A stretch of DNA of 64,000 bases from Struthio camelus (Eukaryota; Chordata; Aves; Struthioniformes; Struthionidae): the NCBI RefSeq assembly GCF_040807025.1, contig NC_090945.1:37007088-37071087 (forward strand), given 5' to 3'. Positions 24,441 through 38,620 of the stretch are shown here, in pieces. A model generated the notes under the pieces. That model did no database searches and had not been told where the DNA came from. It saw only the letters and a list, made by a program, of their open reading frames with translations. Both the position numbers and the translations under genes were made by a program. Position 1 is the stretch's first letter. Each line of letters opens with the position of its first letter.

Positions 24441-27400
24441 GTAGCAAGCACTTTAATATCTTCTATTCTATGCTTTCTACTATCACTGACAGAACAGAAC
24501 ATATGGACAATAATGAGTCTAGTTTCTTACTTGGTCAAAACCACAGCGAGCTTAAAAAAAAAAAATCCAGCAAAAGAAACATTGAACATAGCACCACTCA
24601 TAGAACGTGGAAGGGATAGCAAGTGTCAAGAGGAAACGAGTTTTTTTCTCTCATCTTGGTCTGATCCAATTGCAACAGCCTGTACAAAATCCATCTTTCC
24701 AGCTTGTAATGTTATATTTGAATACCTCCACTAAATTAACTTATCAAGTTTATATCCGTCCTCTTTTTCAGAGTCCTATAACCTCTGCTAAAAATATTTA
24801 CCTGATTATTTTCTTTACTGCATCACTGGTGCCTTAGCTCAGCCAGTAACAATAGTGGTAACGTTCGCTGCATTCCAGTTTTCATACAATTTAACTTCTG
24901 TTTTCATAGCCATCTATCCACAGCTAAGCTCCCAAAGGGGTGCTAAGTCACTCATGTCCCTCATCCAGATCTCTCCTCAAAGATCGTTCAGGTTTTTACT
25001 GTCAAAATGCCAGTAAGAAACGTCAGAGACAATGCACGAGGTAAAATGTGTTTGGCTCTACTATGCTACAACCTAGCCTATTTCTGGAATCCTACTTCAG
25101 CAAGTAGACTTTTTACTTTAACCTCTTCCTCGTATTTTATAAACCTTTCCTCTACCTTGCATCTGAAATTACATAGTCCACTCTTCAAAAGTGGAACCAC
25201 AACTTCTTTTACTATGAGGCCTCTCAAAAACTTAGTAGGAGAAAAAAAAAAAGAAAACAGAAAAAAAGAAAACTGCTATGTAGAAAATATTAAAGCTCAA
25301 AGAAAAAAAAAGATTCTCCCTACCTTAGTTTTATACAAGAGTTAAACATTTCTCCCATGGCCCACTGCTCTGTAGTGCTTGTTACAGATTGCCCATGTAA
25401 AGTGAAGGATGGGAAATAAAAAACTTAAATTAATGAAACTCTCATAGAAAGACATTACAGAACAGTACAACGTAGATCAGCAGCAGAAAATACTTTATGT
25501 TAAGAAAACTTTCATAGAGCTTTCTGAGAAAAATAGAAAGAAAGTAGCATGAAGCAAAAAAGATGGAAGTCTGAAAACTTATTTATCCTCTGCCTATTTA
25601 GAAAATTCTTTCCGAGTAAGAAAACTTAAGGGGTGACCTACAATTTTTGTACATTAGTTTCAAATCAGCCTTTCCTTAAACGAGCAGGGACCGCAGGACT
25701 GTTTTTGTAACACACTTGAAAATAATGTAACGATACATATCTTGTGTAGTAACTCAAGATACTGATTTTTTTTGAAAGATAACAATGCTAATCACCACAT
25801 TCTTATCCTAAGTCAGAACAACATACACATCTGCTGCTACACAAAAAACAAAACTGACGAGCACCATCTCATGGGCATTTGAGGTAACAGTTTTTTTTTT
25901 TTTTTAAATAGAAAATAGAACTTCAAGTCTCCAACACATGAATCTTCCTTCCAAAAAAATACAGAAAGATTGAATCACACACAAGCACAGCTTCAAAGTT
26001 TCAGATGCTTACATATGAAGATATGGCACTGCTCAAATGAGTCTTCAAAAACAGGAAGAGAGCAGTACCAATGGAATCTATAAGCTGTTTTTTAATTTCT
26101 TTTAAGTAATTAAAAAAAATTTTAAAAACATGATTGTATACTTGTATGTTTTCTTTTCAACTTTACAATAGTCAATGAGATTCTCTCAGATCTTTTAGAT
26201 CCATTCCTGTACATGCTGGCAGGCTAAAACATGGCTCCTTAAAAACAGTTTAACAGACTATATTGCTTCAAGCACTTGATACTCAACAATATCATTTCCT
26301 CTGTGACCTGAAATTTTACCCAGTAACAGTAATACCTCAGAGAGAACTTCCCTGTTCACTTGTTTTTCTAGTTCAGGTTACAAAGATACTGCTGTTGTAG
26401 CAAACAGCATTTTGATCTTTCTTTAATGAGCTGAAAAGGTTAATACCGTAAACTTGCATTTACTAAATATTATGATCAGTAAAATAAAGCATTACAGAGA
26501 TAGAACAACAGAAAGTAAATAATGAGATACTACCATGAAAATTCATAACATTGACCATGATTTAAAAAAAAAAGGCCTCAAATGAAGCTGTGGTTATCTC
26601 TGGTCTACGGCATATAACATTAAGAAGTGGAAAACCAATCACTCTAGACTCTCTCCCATTGTATTTGTATCTTAGAAAAAAGGACAGATTTTTTTTAAGT
26701 GACACTTTTTCAAAGCAGACTAATTTGCAAATAATAATTTTCCTCAGCTGTTCAAAAGAATAGTTCTATTTTTATATTTTGCAAAATGAACAGAATTTTG
26801 CATGATATTATAAATGCATTTCTTGATAATAATATCAATAATACAAATAACAGTGTTCTCAATGCCTTGAGCTATATAGAAGATATGCTCTTAAGCACAT
26901 GAATGAAAATTTTGCCACGAACATTTGAGTTTTGACTCCGGTTTTTCAGAGGGGGCAGAATACATTTGGAAACTGTGAAATCCCATGTCACCTCTGCAAC
27001 AGACTCGAGTATAATCTAGATCAAATACAATTATGGACATTTAATCTGGTTAAGCATATTTCTGATAGTTAAAAGTTCGTTCATTATGGTTTCCTGTAAG
27101 ATTAATCAGAAAAATATCTCATAATAGATAGTCACAATCAAACACAACTAAACCCCACAGTTTTACACCTTGGCAGTGTTAGCTTTCACAAGCCCTGCAT
27201 ATCTAATGAAACTTTGCTTAGTGGTTTATATAAATATAAACACCACTAACACTAGAATAAGGTTCATCACAGCACTTTAAGCACCACTGCAGAAATGAAA
27301 TGAGAGGGAGCATAGATTCTGCTACCACATACAAAACTGCCCGTAGTGAAATGTTCCACTAAGAAAATCAGGTTGTTAGTTCTAGAGCAACATCTGTTTT

Positions 27401-28565
27401 GGCAAGATGTAACGCACAGTCATGTAACTCCCTCCCCAAAACACAACCTAATCTAGCTCTGGAAGAGGCAGTAACTAAAACAGTGTTGTTTGCACCTGGA
27501 GAAAACGGCCACAACACTGCAACCAGGCGCTGTAAGTGCTACTTGCTTACACCACCTTTACAATCATTCCACGATAGCTGAGGATCTACCCAGATCTAAT
27601 ATTTCAGATGCAGATCACAATGGCTTTGTGTAATCTTAAGCACATTCTACAGCGTTTCCGTGGCTTCCTTCCAAAACTCACTGCCATGATTCCTATGCAC
27701 AGCCTTCTCAGTACTGAAGCTCAGCCAGCTCCCACTCACACAGTGTATTAGTAAATTAGTCGGTCTATATCTGCTAGAATTGATACAAAGGAAGGTAATA
27801 TGTTATAAATTCCTGTTAACCCAACCTGTCTGTCACCACAGAATTATCTGTGAAACTTTCAGAAACGAAACAGGTGCCTTTCCCCCCAACTTCAGTTTGA
27901 CCAGGATAGGCCTATAAACCCTCAAGTAGCTGGAATAATTCTCCTAATTACAACAGTAGGCAAGATAAAACAACCCATCCATAAAAATACACCTTAAAAG
28001 AAATGACAGTTGGTCACAAACGCTGCCTATTAACAAGGGCTAACTGTCTAGGAACAAATACTTCAGCTTCATCCCAAGATTCACACTTCATATAAAACAT
28101 TAACATAGGCAAGACACCTTTTGTACAAACTGGGAGATAATATCACAGCCAAGACACTTTCCAACATCTTTCTCCCATTTCTGATCCTGACCCACCAAAT
28201 CTGTTACCAATTCAACTTTTCCATTACTCAGTCTTCCAGATTTCTCTTACAAAGGCAAAAGATTACTGTAAGGCCAAACACACAAAGTGAAGTACATAGT
28301 CAATTTTAACATCTTTAGTCAGGCTTTCTTTAGAGGACTGAATTTTTTTCCCTGTGCAGTCAAGTCTATGCATCATTTTCCACAGAATTTCACTTAACCC
28401 TAGCAGTCGAACTAAAAACATACTCCATTTAAAAAGCAAGTTTGTAGTTAGCCTCTAAGGTTGAGCTGCACTCCATAAGATTCAGTGGTGACTCATTTAA
28501 GTACAGTATTTCCAACTTCTTCAAACCTCCAGCAGAACATTTCTTATATGAATCACTTGGTTACT

Positions 28566-29443
28566 CTGATACACCAGATGGCTGTGCTGCCATTCAGAGG
28601 GACCTCAACAGGCAGGTGAAACGGGCAGAAGATCCTCAGGGACTTCAAAACAGGAAAATGCAGAGTCCTGCACCTCAGGAGGAATAAACCCATGCACAAG
28701 TACAGGCTGGCTATTGACCTGCCGGAGCGCAACTCTGTAGAGAAGGACCTGGGGGTCCAGAAGGGCAAGCTGACCATGATCCAGCCATGTACTGTTGCAG
28801 CAAAGAAAGCCAACAGCCTCCTGGACTGCATTAGGCAGAGTGTTGCCAGCAGCTCAAGGGAAGGTGATCCTTCCCCTCATCTCAGCACTGGCGAGGCCGC
28901 AACTGGAGCGCTGGGTCCACTGCTGCGCTCCCCAGTACAAGACAGACATGAACCTACTGAAGAGAGTCCAGCAAAGGGCCACAAAGATAGTGAAGGGACT
29001 GGAGAATCTCCTATGGGTTCTCCAGCAGAGACTCTCTGGACTAGCTATGGACTGGAAAGGCAGAAAGAGCTGGAACTGTTTAGCCTGCGGAAGAGAAGGC
29101 TCAAGGGGATCTTACCAATGGGCATAAATATCTGATGGGAGGGTGTAAAGAAGATGCAGCCAGACTCTTCTCAGTGGGTGCCCAGTGACAGGACAAGAGG
29201 CAACGGGCACAAATTAAAACACAAGAAATTCTGTCTGAACCTCAGAAAACACTTCTTCGCTGTGAGGGTGCTGAACACTGGAACAGGCTGCCCAGAGAGG
29301 TCGTGGAGTCTCCGTCTTTGGAGACATTCAGAACCCAATTGGATGTGGTCCTGGGCAACCTGCTCTAGGTGGCCGTGCTTGAGCAGGGCAGTTGGACTAA
29401 ATGATCTCCAGAGGTTCCCTCCAACCTCAGCGATTCTGTGATT
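28566..29443 (+). mobile_element. CR1 LINE, 5'-truncated copy with 3' end
   Basis: About 880 bp match the 3' part of avian CR1: the reverse-transcriptase C-terminal coding stretch (block around GGACCTGGGGGTCC, then GCAAAGAAAGCCAACAGC, CCCAGTACAAGACAGACATG, GGGCCACAAAGAT) and the 3' untranslated region (GACAAGAGGCAACGGGCAC, GAACAGGCTGCCCAGAGAGG, GAGCAGGG). It ends in the CR1-type tail GATTCTGTGATT. It is inserted in LRBA intron 2 on the opposite strand to LRBA. No long intact reading frame remains, and small gaps shift the frame. CR1 copies are normally 5'-truncated, as here. It is an inactive fossil. Confidence 0.95.
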
Positions 29444-30048
29444 TTAAGTTTTTGCATTGTTAAACTTACTATCACTTGAACTTAGACAACTGCTGGCTTA
29501 TCAGCAATTGTTCTAAGCTGTCATTCAATCAGCTTTGTGAAAATTTATTATGTACATTTGGGGTACAGTCCAAAGACGGAATGCATAAAATATCAGGTGG
29601 TCTTATGGCTGATCTTATGCAGGAGTTCACATTAACACATGGATGCTTTGGCCTTACAATCTATGCTTAATAATCAGAACAAAATTTGCATCATACGCAA
29701 GTATTTCACAGAAGATGGAAAACTCGGACAGAAATCAAGCCAACAGGAAAAACAGAACTGAGGTGACAGTTGAGAAAAATATGAAGAAATATAAGGCTGT
29801 GAGTAAATAATGAAATATATATATATATATATAGTAGAGGTAAGAAGAACAGGAAGTCCAGCAGCAACTCATGCAAAATTCTCTAGGTTGAGGTACAAAC
29901 GTTAAAGGTACATATCTCTACAACCTTATAGATTCAGAGTATAACCCTTTTGCACCAAATTGTAGGCTTTTGCTAACAAGACAAATTAAAAGCTAAAAAA
30001 CACCTGCAAACATACTATTTAATTTACTTTAAATTCGTAAAGTTTGAA
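29444..30048. other. Intronic spacer between two CR1 copies
   Basis: About 600 bp of AT-rich intron sequence lie between the CR1 copies, with a TA microsatellite at 29814-29833. No gene or further repeat is recognised. Confidence 0.7.
29814..29833. repeat. (AT)n microsatellite
   Basis: A TA dinucleotide run of about ten units in LRBA intron 2. Confidence 0.85.
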
Positions 30049-30292
30049 GGCACAAACTGAAACACAGGAAGTTCTGCGTGGACACGAGGAAAAACTTCTT
30101 TACTATGAGGGCAAATGAGCACTGGAACAGGTTGCCCGGAGAGGTAGTGGAGTCTCCTTCCCTGGAGATATTCATAAGCCATCTGGACACAATCCTAGGC
30201 AACCTGTTCTAGGTGACCCTGCTTGAGCAGGGGGTTGGACTAGATGATCTCCAGAAGTCCCTTCCAACCTCAACCATTCTGTGATTCTGTGA
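30049..30292 (+). mobile_element. CR1 LINE 3'-end fragment
   Basis: About 244 bp correspond to the CR1 3' untranslated region, from GGCACAAACTGAAACACAGG through GGAACAGGTTGCCCGGAGAG, the GAGTCTCC/GGAGATATTC block, GAGCAGGGGGTTGGACTAG and CTTCCAACCTCAACC to the octamer tail ATTCTGTGATTCTGTGA. It has the same orientation as the copy 0.6 kb to the left but carries different substitutions, so it is a separate insertion rather than a split copy. It lies antisense to LRBA. Confidence 0.95.
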
Positions 30293-33200
30293 AGGTAAAC
30301 ATTTTCAAGGGTAAATTGGAACGACTAATGCACAGGAAATGTATTGCAGATAACTTCTATACTCTTCACTTTAGACTTAACTCAGATTGGTCCCTAAATG
30401 TAAATCCCCTTCATTGTGTTCTCCAGATTCAGTTAATAGAAAAACCCAAAGTAAACCTCTCATGTCCTCTTGCTGGGATTACAGATAAGCACATATATTG
30501 TGGTACACAACAGTTCATTTTTCAACTGAAAAAAAAAAGTGAAGGAAGTCATACAAAGATAGGTTTATCCTGAACATCTATTATACTGCTTTAACTGTGT
30601 TACGCACGGCACTACAGATGGTGCTAAATGACTGCAGGTAGTCAGAAGAATGCTTCCGTGAGATTACAGCATTTAAGAGGCAAGTACCTTCTGGTGGGAC
30701 ACAAAGTCCAGTTTCCTAGGACAAGCACACTGAAAAAATCGAAGGACAATTTTCTCAAAAATCAGCCAATCTTTGTAATATAAATACACATAGGAAGCAC
30801 GACGGACATCAAGTTTAGCTGTTTCTCGAAACAAGCTGTTTCCAGTGAAGGCTGACCACCAGTTCCTCTCTCAAGCTGCAAAAGACTGAATGAAAGATGA
30901 GGATCCTCTTGTTCACTAAACATTTCATATTATGAAGATACTTCCATGTCTCTGCACATAGAGGGAGGATGATGGTTCTACTTCTCCAAAATAGGCATTC
31001 TTGTTTTCTAAGCAAAGTTGTCTTTTTATTATTTTGGAAGTTTAACAGTCTCTGAATGACATTAGGAAAATTCTGCCAAAAGTAGTCTGAAATTAAGACA
31101 TTAGCGGAAGGCACACAGAGGATACTACTGGCTCATGGAAGCAGTAAAGCTATCAAAATCTTGAAAGTTATGACTTTCAAGTTATGGAATTAGATTTAAG
31201 TCAGGGTTTAAACTACTCAAGTACCAATGGAGTTACAGAAACAAGCACATCAGCTGAAAGCAAGAGAAACATTCCAGGCATTACTGGGATCAGATCATAT
31301 CATGGAAGGCGCTGCCTCTCCCCCACTTTTCAGGAGTTGAGGCAACTGCAGAAAAAATAAAAAAATGAACAGAGCTACACATTATCCCATGAGATGAAGC
31401 CTGAACTGGATAAGGTTTCCCTTCCTCCTCCTAAAGGTAAAAGGAGTTCTGGTCTCATAAAAACATAGTACGTGGTGCATAATAAGGCTCTAGAGCCAGG
31501 TGCTAAGCAGTCTTAGCTCTACTTAATTTCCAAGTAGAAAGCATAGCATCACATGCGAGGCTGAGAGCTGGGAAACCCAATACAACTCTCTTCCTTCTCT
31601 AGCTCCTAACTCCTTTTCCAAGCCATCTGACTCCACACAGACAAATACATACATCTGCTGTTGCTTTTACAGCAGCAGGAGTTCAGTCTGTGCGTTAAAG
31701 AAGTTTATTTGTAAAGTGAGAAGGCTGAGCCCGCAGGCATTTATGGGGCACAGTGTTATACACTGGCTGCAGACAACGGGTAGAACATTAGAAAAAGTCT
31801 TCATTTAAATGGAAAAGATTCATTTAAATGGAACACATTAGGTAATCTTAATGTGCAAATCACTCACTCTTGGGAGCAATTTTACAATTATTTTAATATA
31901 TTTTCTAGTTTTGCTTGTAAAAATCCTGAAATTCCATCATGTGGAACCAAACTTATTCTTCCTTGTTAGAGCTTAACCTTGAAACGTGTAGTTTGACCTA
32001 AGTGAACACAGTCCAGTACAAGTAAGGATGATGCCATTGACTTGTATCTGGAACAGTTCACAGGGAAAAGCAAATATACAATATACAACATTCCAAATGT
32101 TTCTGACAAACACTTACGAATGAGTAAAAGCTCCAGTAGCAGTTCAAGCCTTCTACTGCCAGGAAATATTGAGTCTACATTGTGATTAGTACGAATGAAT
32201 GATACAAAAATGTGAAATTAGACAGAACTTCTCATTGACTTCTATTTTCATTAGAACCAGGGAGCAATATTATGAGACAGCACTTGATGGAACGCCACAG
32301 AAAGTGCAAGCCAAGAAGAAGGTATTTCCCCAATAGTAGTGACTGCAGGCAGTTGCCTTAGGGCACTCCTAGTTTGTATCGCCCACAGTGTTGTGCAATC
32401 CAGAATTATCACCAGCTTCAGTCCACATGTTCTCTGCAGTCCTCTACACCAACACCTCCAAGGCAAGTAGCTCCCGTACAGTAGAAGTAGTTTTTTCCAG
32501 CCCTTTACTACTGTACATACCCTTATAGCGGAAGAACCTAGGCCTCCATTCTTCTTCCCGGAGAAACTTAACTAAACATGTGCCACATTACTAATGATTG
32601 CCTATGAAGTGCAAGTAGAACTTGATTCATTCTACAAAAGCTTTGTTATTATCTAATGGATGAAAAGGAAAGAGCCCAGCCTGACTCATAGGGACCATGC
32701 CATGTCTGCAGCTTTACCAAATAAACCAAACTTTTTTCTCCTTGCGTTTGTACCACTCATCTTTGATATGGAAATCATTCAAGCAACAAGAGGCATGAAT
32801 ATACCTCAAAAAGGAGTATGCTACAGAGATCTCCTCAGCTAAAAGTAACTAGAAACTAGTAACCAGCCACACAACACCTTGCAAATGTACTAGCTCAGAT
32901 TCAAAAGCTATGCAGTGGTATTTCTACAGTACTATACCCAGGCTAATAAGGTTGCAAGTCTTTGCATTATGTGCCACCAAGCTTCCTGTTACAAACTTTA
33001 AGCAGACAGACAGTTTTATTCTACTTCAAAAGGTGAACAGACCTTCAATTTTATAACCAAGTGAGTTTTGAAGACTAATCTGCATTCACAAAACAGCACA
33101 ACTGGAACAGATTTTTCCCCTTGAAGGGTCAAGTTCTTTACCATTGCTACCAAAATTGTAAAATACTAGATACGCTGTAATTCAACAAGAACCCTATACA

Positions 33201-36200
33201 CTACTTTGTAACTGTGTGGAGGATTTATCCCTTTTCCATTACAAAGGGAATCTTGCATAAATTTCGGTTAATAGTCTGCCTCACATGCTTCAGGCTAATA
33301 GGACTAATTTCCAATGAAAGATTTTTGTTAACACATTTTACATATTTTGCACATGACTCATCTAAACATGACTTCTACACAGATTAAAGACAAATGGACT
33401 TTATCTGATTTCTTTCTAATCCAATGTATTTAACCTCATAATACAAAGACAGTGACTGCATAAATACCTTACTGGTTCACAGCGCTAGAATATGGAACCA
33501 TGCCTGATGGAGAATATGGTTATAGCAATACACTTGACGAAGCACTGCCTGAATACAAAACCTGCATGAGTGACTAATATTTCATTACTTGAGCTGCCAC
33601 ATACACACTTCATTACTGTATTTTCTTTGACCGCAGTTCATTCAGAGACAGTTGTCTCATATGGACAACAGATGGACAACAGATTCTGGTAGCCAAACTT
33701 TTTGTTTGTTTGTTTTTAAATATAGGTATCTTGGCTTTCAAAATTCTGGAGTAAGTTTGAGGTTCAGACATCATTTAGGTTAGGAAGATGCATGTACACT
33801 TAACTGTGATGGCAGAAACCACCTTTTACTCTGCTTGTTCACGTCATTATAGGGATCTATACGTGCTTTCAAGTATTGTTTCCAATACAAGGGGGAAGGT
33901 CACAAGAAACCAACCCCCTTTAGACAAATCCATGAATATATACAAAGCTGAAAAGCAAATTCTAATTGCATCTCTAGCCTCACATGCATACACAACAGGA
34001 CCTCCTTTTTTTGCAGGCTTTAAGTTTGACAAAGACCTAGAGGAAATATTAAAGCTGACTCTTAAAAGTGAAATTGAGTACTCAACCGGAACAAGAATTT
34101 AAATAAGCCTTTGAAGAAGAAATAAGCATTCACCACATTCAGCAGGAAACTGATGCTTCAAGGTTGCTTCCAATTCAGTGCTATGAAAGTCAAAAGCACT
34201 GCCAACACACAGAAGGCACGCAGTAAGTGTATTTCAGAACTGAAGAGCTATTACAGTAAGTGTTATGCACACCAGAAGGCGGTCATTAAGCTTGTAACCG
34301 ACTAGTTCTATTGTCGGGTAGCATACTATCTTATTACACTGAGATGCATGGAAATATCCTGTTAAGGATGATACTGGACTTCAACTGATGGAATAGTAAC
34401 TTTCATGGGAGAGAGTCATGAAATTCTGATTAAATCCAACATATCAAGAACAGCTACAGGACTAGGACGCAAGCAAAACGCAGATACTGAACAACACAAG
34501 ACAGAGATGAGATAGTTGTAAATCCACTAGAATAATTCTGCCTCCCTCTCCCCTCTACTTCTAACCATACATTTATCTTAAATAACTGGGATTCTTTTGA
34601 GGACTTCAGAGTGATTTTCCCATAGAAATTAACAAACAATTCAAAGTTCGTGACATTTAGACAACCAGGACTTGACTTCAAAAGTTTGAGTTTGAAAACA
34701 AACAGTTTCTAATCAAATTTTTTTTACAGCAGAGTTAAATCAATTAAAGTGTTCACTTTAAAAGCAACTCACAGGAAGGGCACAAGTCTTTAGTGCCAGG
34801 TTCTCAGATGAGTCATGGAACGAACATCTCCTCAAGGGTAATGTCACTGCCAATCAGCTGATCTGCAACAACCGCAGTACACAGCAGTACTCCTGGCTCC
34901 CTAGCCCACTACAGGAACCCCATGAACCTACTCTTCCGACTCGGGATGAAAGCAGGAGATGCCAGGTCATGAAAGAGCCGGGGCACGGGAGCACAGAAAG
35001 GCCAAAGCAGATAGTGCTTGTGAGGGTTAGGTTAAACAACAGATATTCTAGCATGGCACAAGGTCAGGATCCTACTTTGGAGGAGCGATTGGACAAGAAA
35101 ACAGGATAATCTTTTCCCCGTGGGCATTTGCTGATTTACATGAAATGGGAAGCTACCGGATCAGTTTCTGTGCCTAAGCAAGGGATGTCTGAGAACATCT
35201 TTCACAGCACTTTACTGTTGAGAAGGGCATCACCACTACCTCCTTCCAGTTGAGTTTAAATCAAGGAGACCTGAAGCATTATTAACTGCCTAGCTTCAGA
35301 AGGTGATCCTAGCTGTAGATTACAAGGTGGACAGAGAACTCGCAATTCTGATTGAAATACTCATATCTAGTATTCTCTCATTCTGTAACATCAGCTATGT
35401 ATCAAACGTATGCAGCTTCCCACCTCACATGAGCTATTTTGAAACCCATTCTAAAAATGCAGTCATGGTTATTCAGTTTCATACTACACCTCAGGTAGCT
35501 AAAAGTCAGGCATTACAGCACCTAAATTACACAATGAACTAAATTCTACAGTATAATTAAGACCTCCTTCCCTCCCCACCAAAAAAAAAGAGCTTGCCAG
35601 TTCTTTTCAGTCAAGTTATTGACCTAAAGTACAGACAAATCACATGCTTCATTTCAACAAAATATTAGCCAGAGCTAGATGCTGACTGGACTGGTAGTTT
35701 CCATTTGTTTATTTAATAGTCATGCACCATTACCAACATTAGACATTTGAACCCTATCCTCCCCCAACTGCATTGTTTTAAGGCTTATCAACAATTCTAC
35801 TGCTATATCATTAGCCATTTTTTTTAGCTTATGTCTGCTGATTCTGCATAAAGACCCTGTTTGGGATTTTTTTAAGCAATACTTGCTTGCAAGTTCCACC
35901 TGAATCATTAATAATTTCATTAAAAACAACTGTCCTTAAGAATATAGTTTTAGCTCCAAGAAGTACATAAGGCATAAAGACTTCTCTAATAATGGACTAC
36001 TAGAGTTTGTAAATAAGGCATAGGGTTTGCAAAGCCTTAATTTAGCAATTCTACAGCAACAGAGTTCACCTTATTCTATCAAATAGTTCCAGCAACCCCA
36101 TTGGTCCCCCTCAACCCTAATCAGAGTTGGGAGAATAACCAGGGCATTTCCCACCCAAAAATGCTTATTGCTTGATAAAGGAACCAGTTTGTAGGAAGTG

Positions 36201-38554
36201 GTTTTTCAAGCACCCAGTCATCACTCTGTACTCCATAATTACACGTTTCCCAACCCAATGCAAGGTGCTACTGGGTCTCTTGCTGCTCTGTTATATAAGA
36301 AAGTCCTCTTCAGCTGCAGCAACAGGCTGACCTGCTGCTTATCATTGCCATTAGCCTTTCAGCATTCCCAGAAGATAGAATAAACGCGTTAAAGGTCACC
36401 TTATGCACTGTTACAGGCATTGTTTTATGGGGCTAGTCCAGTTTACAACTAGAAATTTGAAGGGAGAGAAAGAAAAGACTATTTCATTCATTCATTTCAT
36501 GGACTTCTGTCCACACCACAGAGGATAACTGATGATGGGGTGGGGCAGGGGGGAACCCTCCAACGGAACAGTTTCTAATTGTAGATTCATGACTACAATT
36601 GAGAGATGAGTCTTAAGTGGTTTCTCTAGCTTTGATTTTCACCTGTAAAGGAAAGCTAACCCAGTAGCTCCTTAAGTATTGCTCTCTTTAGCTACATAAC
36701 CATAAGAGAAAATATTTTTGCCTCAGCAACTCACTTCCAGCTTTTCAGTCACACCAAAAATCATGTGGCTATCTTAACTTTTTGTATAATGCACATGAAA
36801 ATTTTCAGCTAGATGTATGCAGAAGACAAAAACATCAACAGAACTACTCACATGCAGGCTGCAATAAAAAGACTTACAGTTCAAACTCACAGAGCACTTT
36901 CCAGGAGACAACAGAGCTACTCTCATCTAAATACCTTCTCAAGGCAGCTACTGACAGAGAAAATCATGCCCCGGAAGTGTCTGTTGTTCCTAGTTCCCTG
37001 GTCATCACTGGAGGAAGACAGTACAATGGAAGGCATTAGGCTTCTTTTCCATGAATTACTTTCAGTTTAGAAAATATTTATGCCTGTTCATGAAGCTTTG
37101 AAATCTAAAGCACTGTAGAAATGCAAGCTCTTCATAAAATACAATGAGCTTCCAGTGTCTGCACAAAGCCTACAGCATCACAGGAAAAGGCACAATTACA
37201 ACTGCTCCTGCAGCATCATTATTTAGCTCATTTGATTATAGCACTCGTGCAAGGATGGATCTCGATTGCTATTCACTCTAAATATGGAGCACTGCATACT
37301 AGAAACTGCAGTCACATTTGGTATTAAAAAAGCAGGTGACAATGGTATCCTGTTTTACAGGAATTAGAGCCCTCACATTCCTGGCAAATGGCCAGGGTTC
37401 CCAGATGGACAAAGTCTGAAGGTTTCCCAAAGAAAAGTGACCAGTGAACTAGGTTTTGAAAAGGTAGTCATATACTCCTGAACAATAGATATTTTTTCTA
37501 TTGTCTCCAATAGGAAAAATCAAGAATTAGTTAAAGCAGAAGTGTATTCTAAATTAGGACATTAGTAATTAGGTCAAGCTAATACCAAAAAGCCATCATA
37601 CAAAACATTATGAAGAAGCCAGCAAGGCCTCTAGGGGTTGGAGAAGACACTTGAATGGCAGAGAGTTAGCTAAGTGTAATTAGTGATTATGAACAAAAAG
37701 TTTCTTCCAGATTGACCCACTTACAGTAAATAGAAATTCTTTAAAAAGATATGCATAAATTCAATGCATGCAAGGCTGAATTTGACAGAGACGATTCTTA
37801 AAGCGTTTTATGCACAGAAACACTGAAGGTGGCAAGAAACATTTCACATCTAATGACTAAGCTGTAGAGCTCATTTAATCTGTGCCACAGATTAAAGCCT
37901 TCCTCTTAAGGTTCATAAAGAACTTGACCGTGAAAAGATAGAATTTATAAAAGCTTTAAGTTATTACTTATTTCATAAAGAAAAACATCAGACTACCATG
38001 ACAAGTGAGATCACTATCTATATACTTGTTTTACCACTTATCAGGGAAATTACAGTTACTCTGAAGTGTAAGAAAACACAGAGAAGCCACATTTTTATTT
38101 TTCATCAGACTTAACCTGTAAACACAAAAAATCACACTTGATCATCTTCAGAAGACTGGTCATCTCAGCAAGGTTAACCATCTGAACACACATTTGACTA
38201 GCCTGAAGCCATTCAGTGACACCACAGCACTAAACCAATAGGAAAAAAAAAGATTTTAACAGCTTCTCCTGCCTCAGATTCTCCTCAACCTCCAGTATTA
38301 GCCAATACAGCCAGTTCAAAAAACTGCTCACACTCCTTTTGAATTTGCAAACTTTGATTCAGACCTTCAATAATCTCTTTCAATGGACATGAATAATTCT
38401 CTACTTTTATCTTAGTCTGCGTTGTCCAGCCTTTGTAATAATCCTGAAAAGCCATCCACCTATTTCCCTGATGCTTGTGACTAATTTCACTCTATTCTCT
38501 AATCTACAAATGCTTTTCCTGAGACAGTGCATACGGTCACTGTTTTACCATGCT

Positions 38555-38620
38555 ATCTGTCCTACTGGGTCAGGCCAATGGTCCATATAACCCAGTATTC
38601 TCTGACAGATGTCATACAAA
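38555..38620. repeat. Possible fragment of an amniote interspersed repeat
   Basis: The phrase CTACTGGGTCAGGCCAATGG, followed by TCCATATAACCCAGTATTCT and CTGACAG, matches a motif I recall as common in turtle, crocodile and bird genomes (lineages of CR1 or SINE-like origin). The family cannot be fixed from memory and the flanks are too diverged to extend the copy. It lies within LRBA intron 2. Confidence 0.45.

Larger units (their letters stand above)
6583..28565 (-). other. LRBA intron 2, left part (no gene recognised)
   Basis: About 22 kb of AT-rich intron. I see microsatellites (9262-9280, 20187-20219), homopolymer A or T runs (8629-8641, 9834-9847, 11672-11691, 13849-13863, 16210-16227, 20930-20947, 22780-22794, 25891-25906) and diverged repeated sequence around 23.4-24.4 kb. 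No splice-supported exon, RNA gene or clear transposon could be identified. The many open frames of 60-120 codons here are of the size expected by chance in AT-rich DNA and lack recognisable domains. Confidence 0.75.

Noticed and set aside
28692..29135. 147-codon plus-strand frame
   Set aside because: It lies wholly inside the CR1 copy and reads a shifted frame of its decayed reverse-transcriptase region. It is not a host gene.
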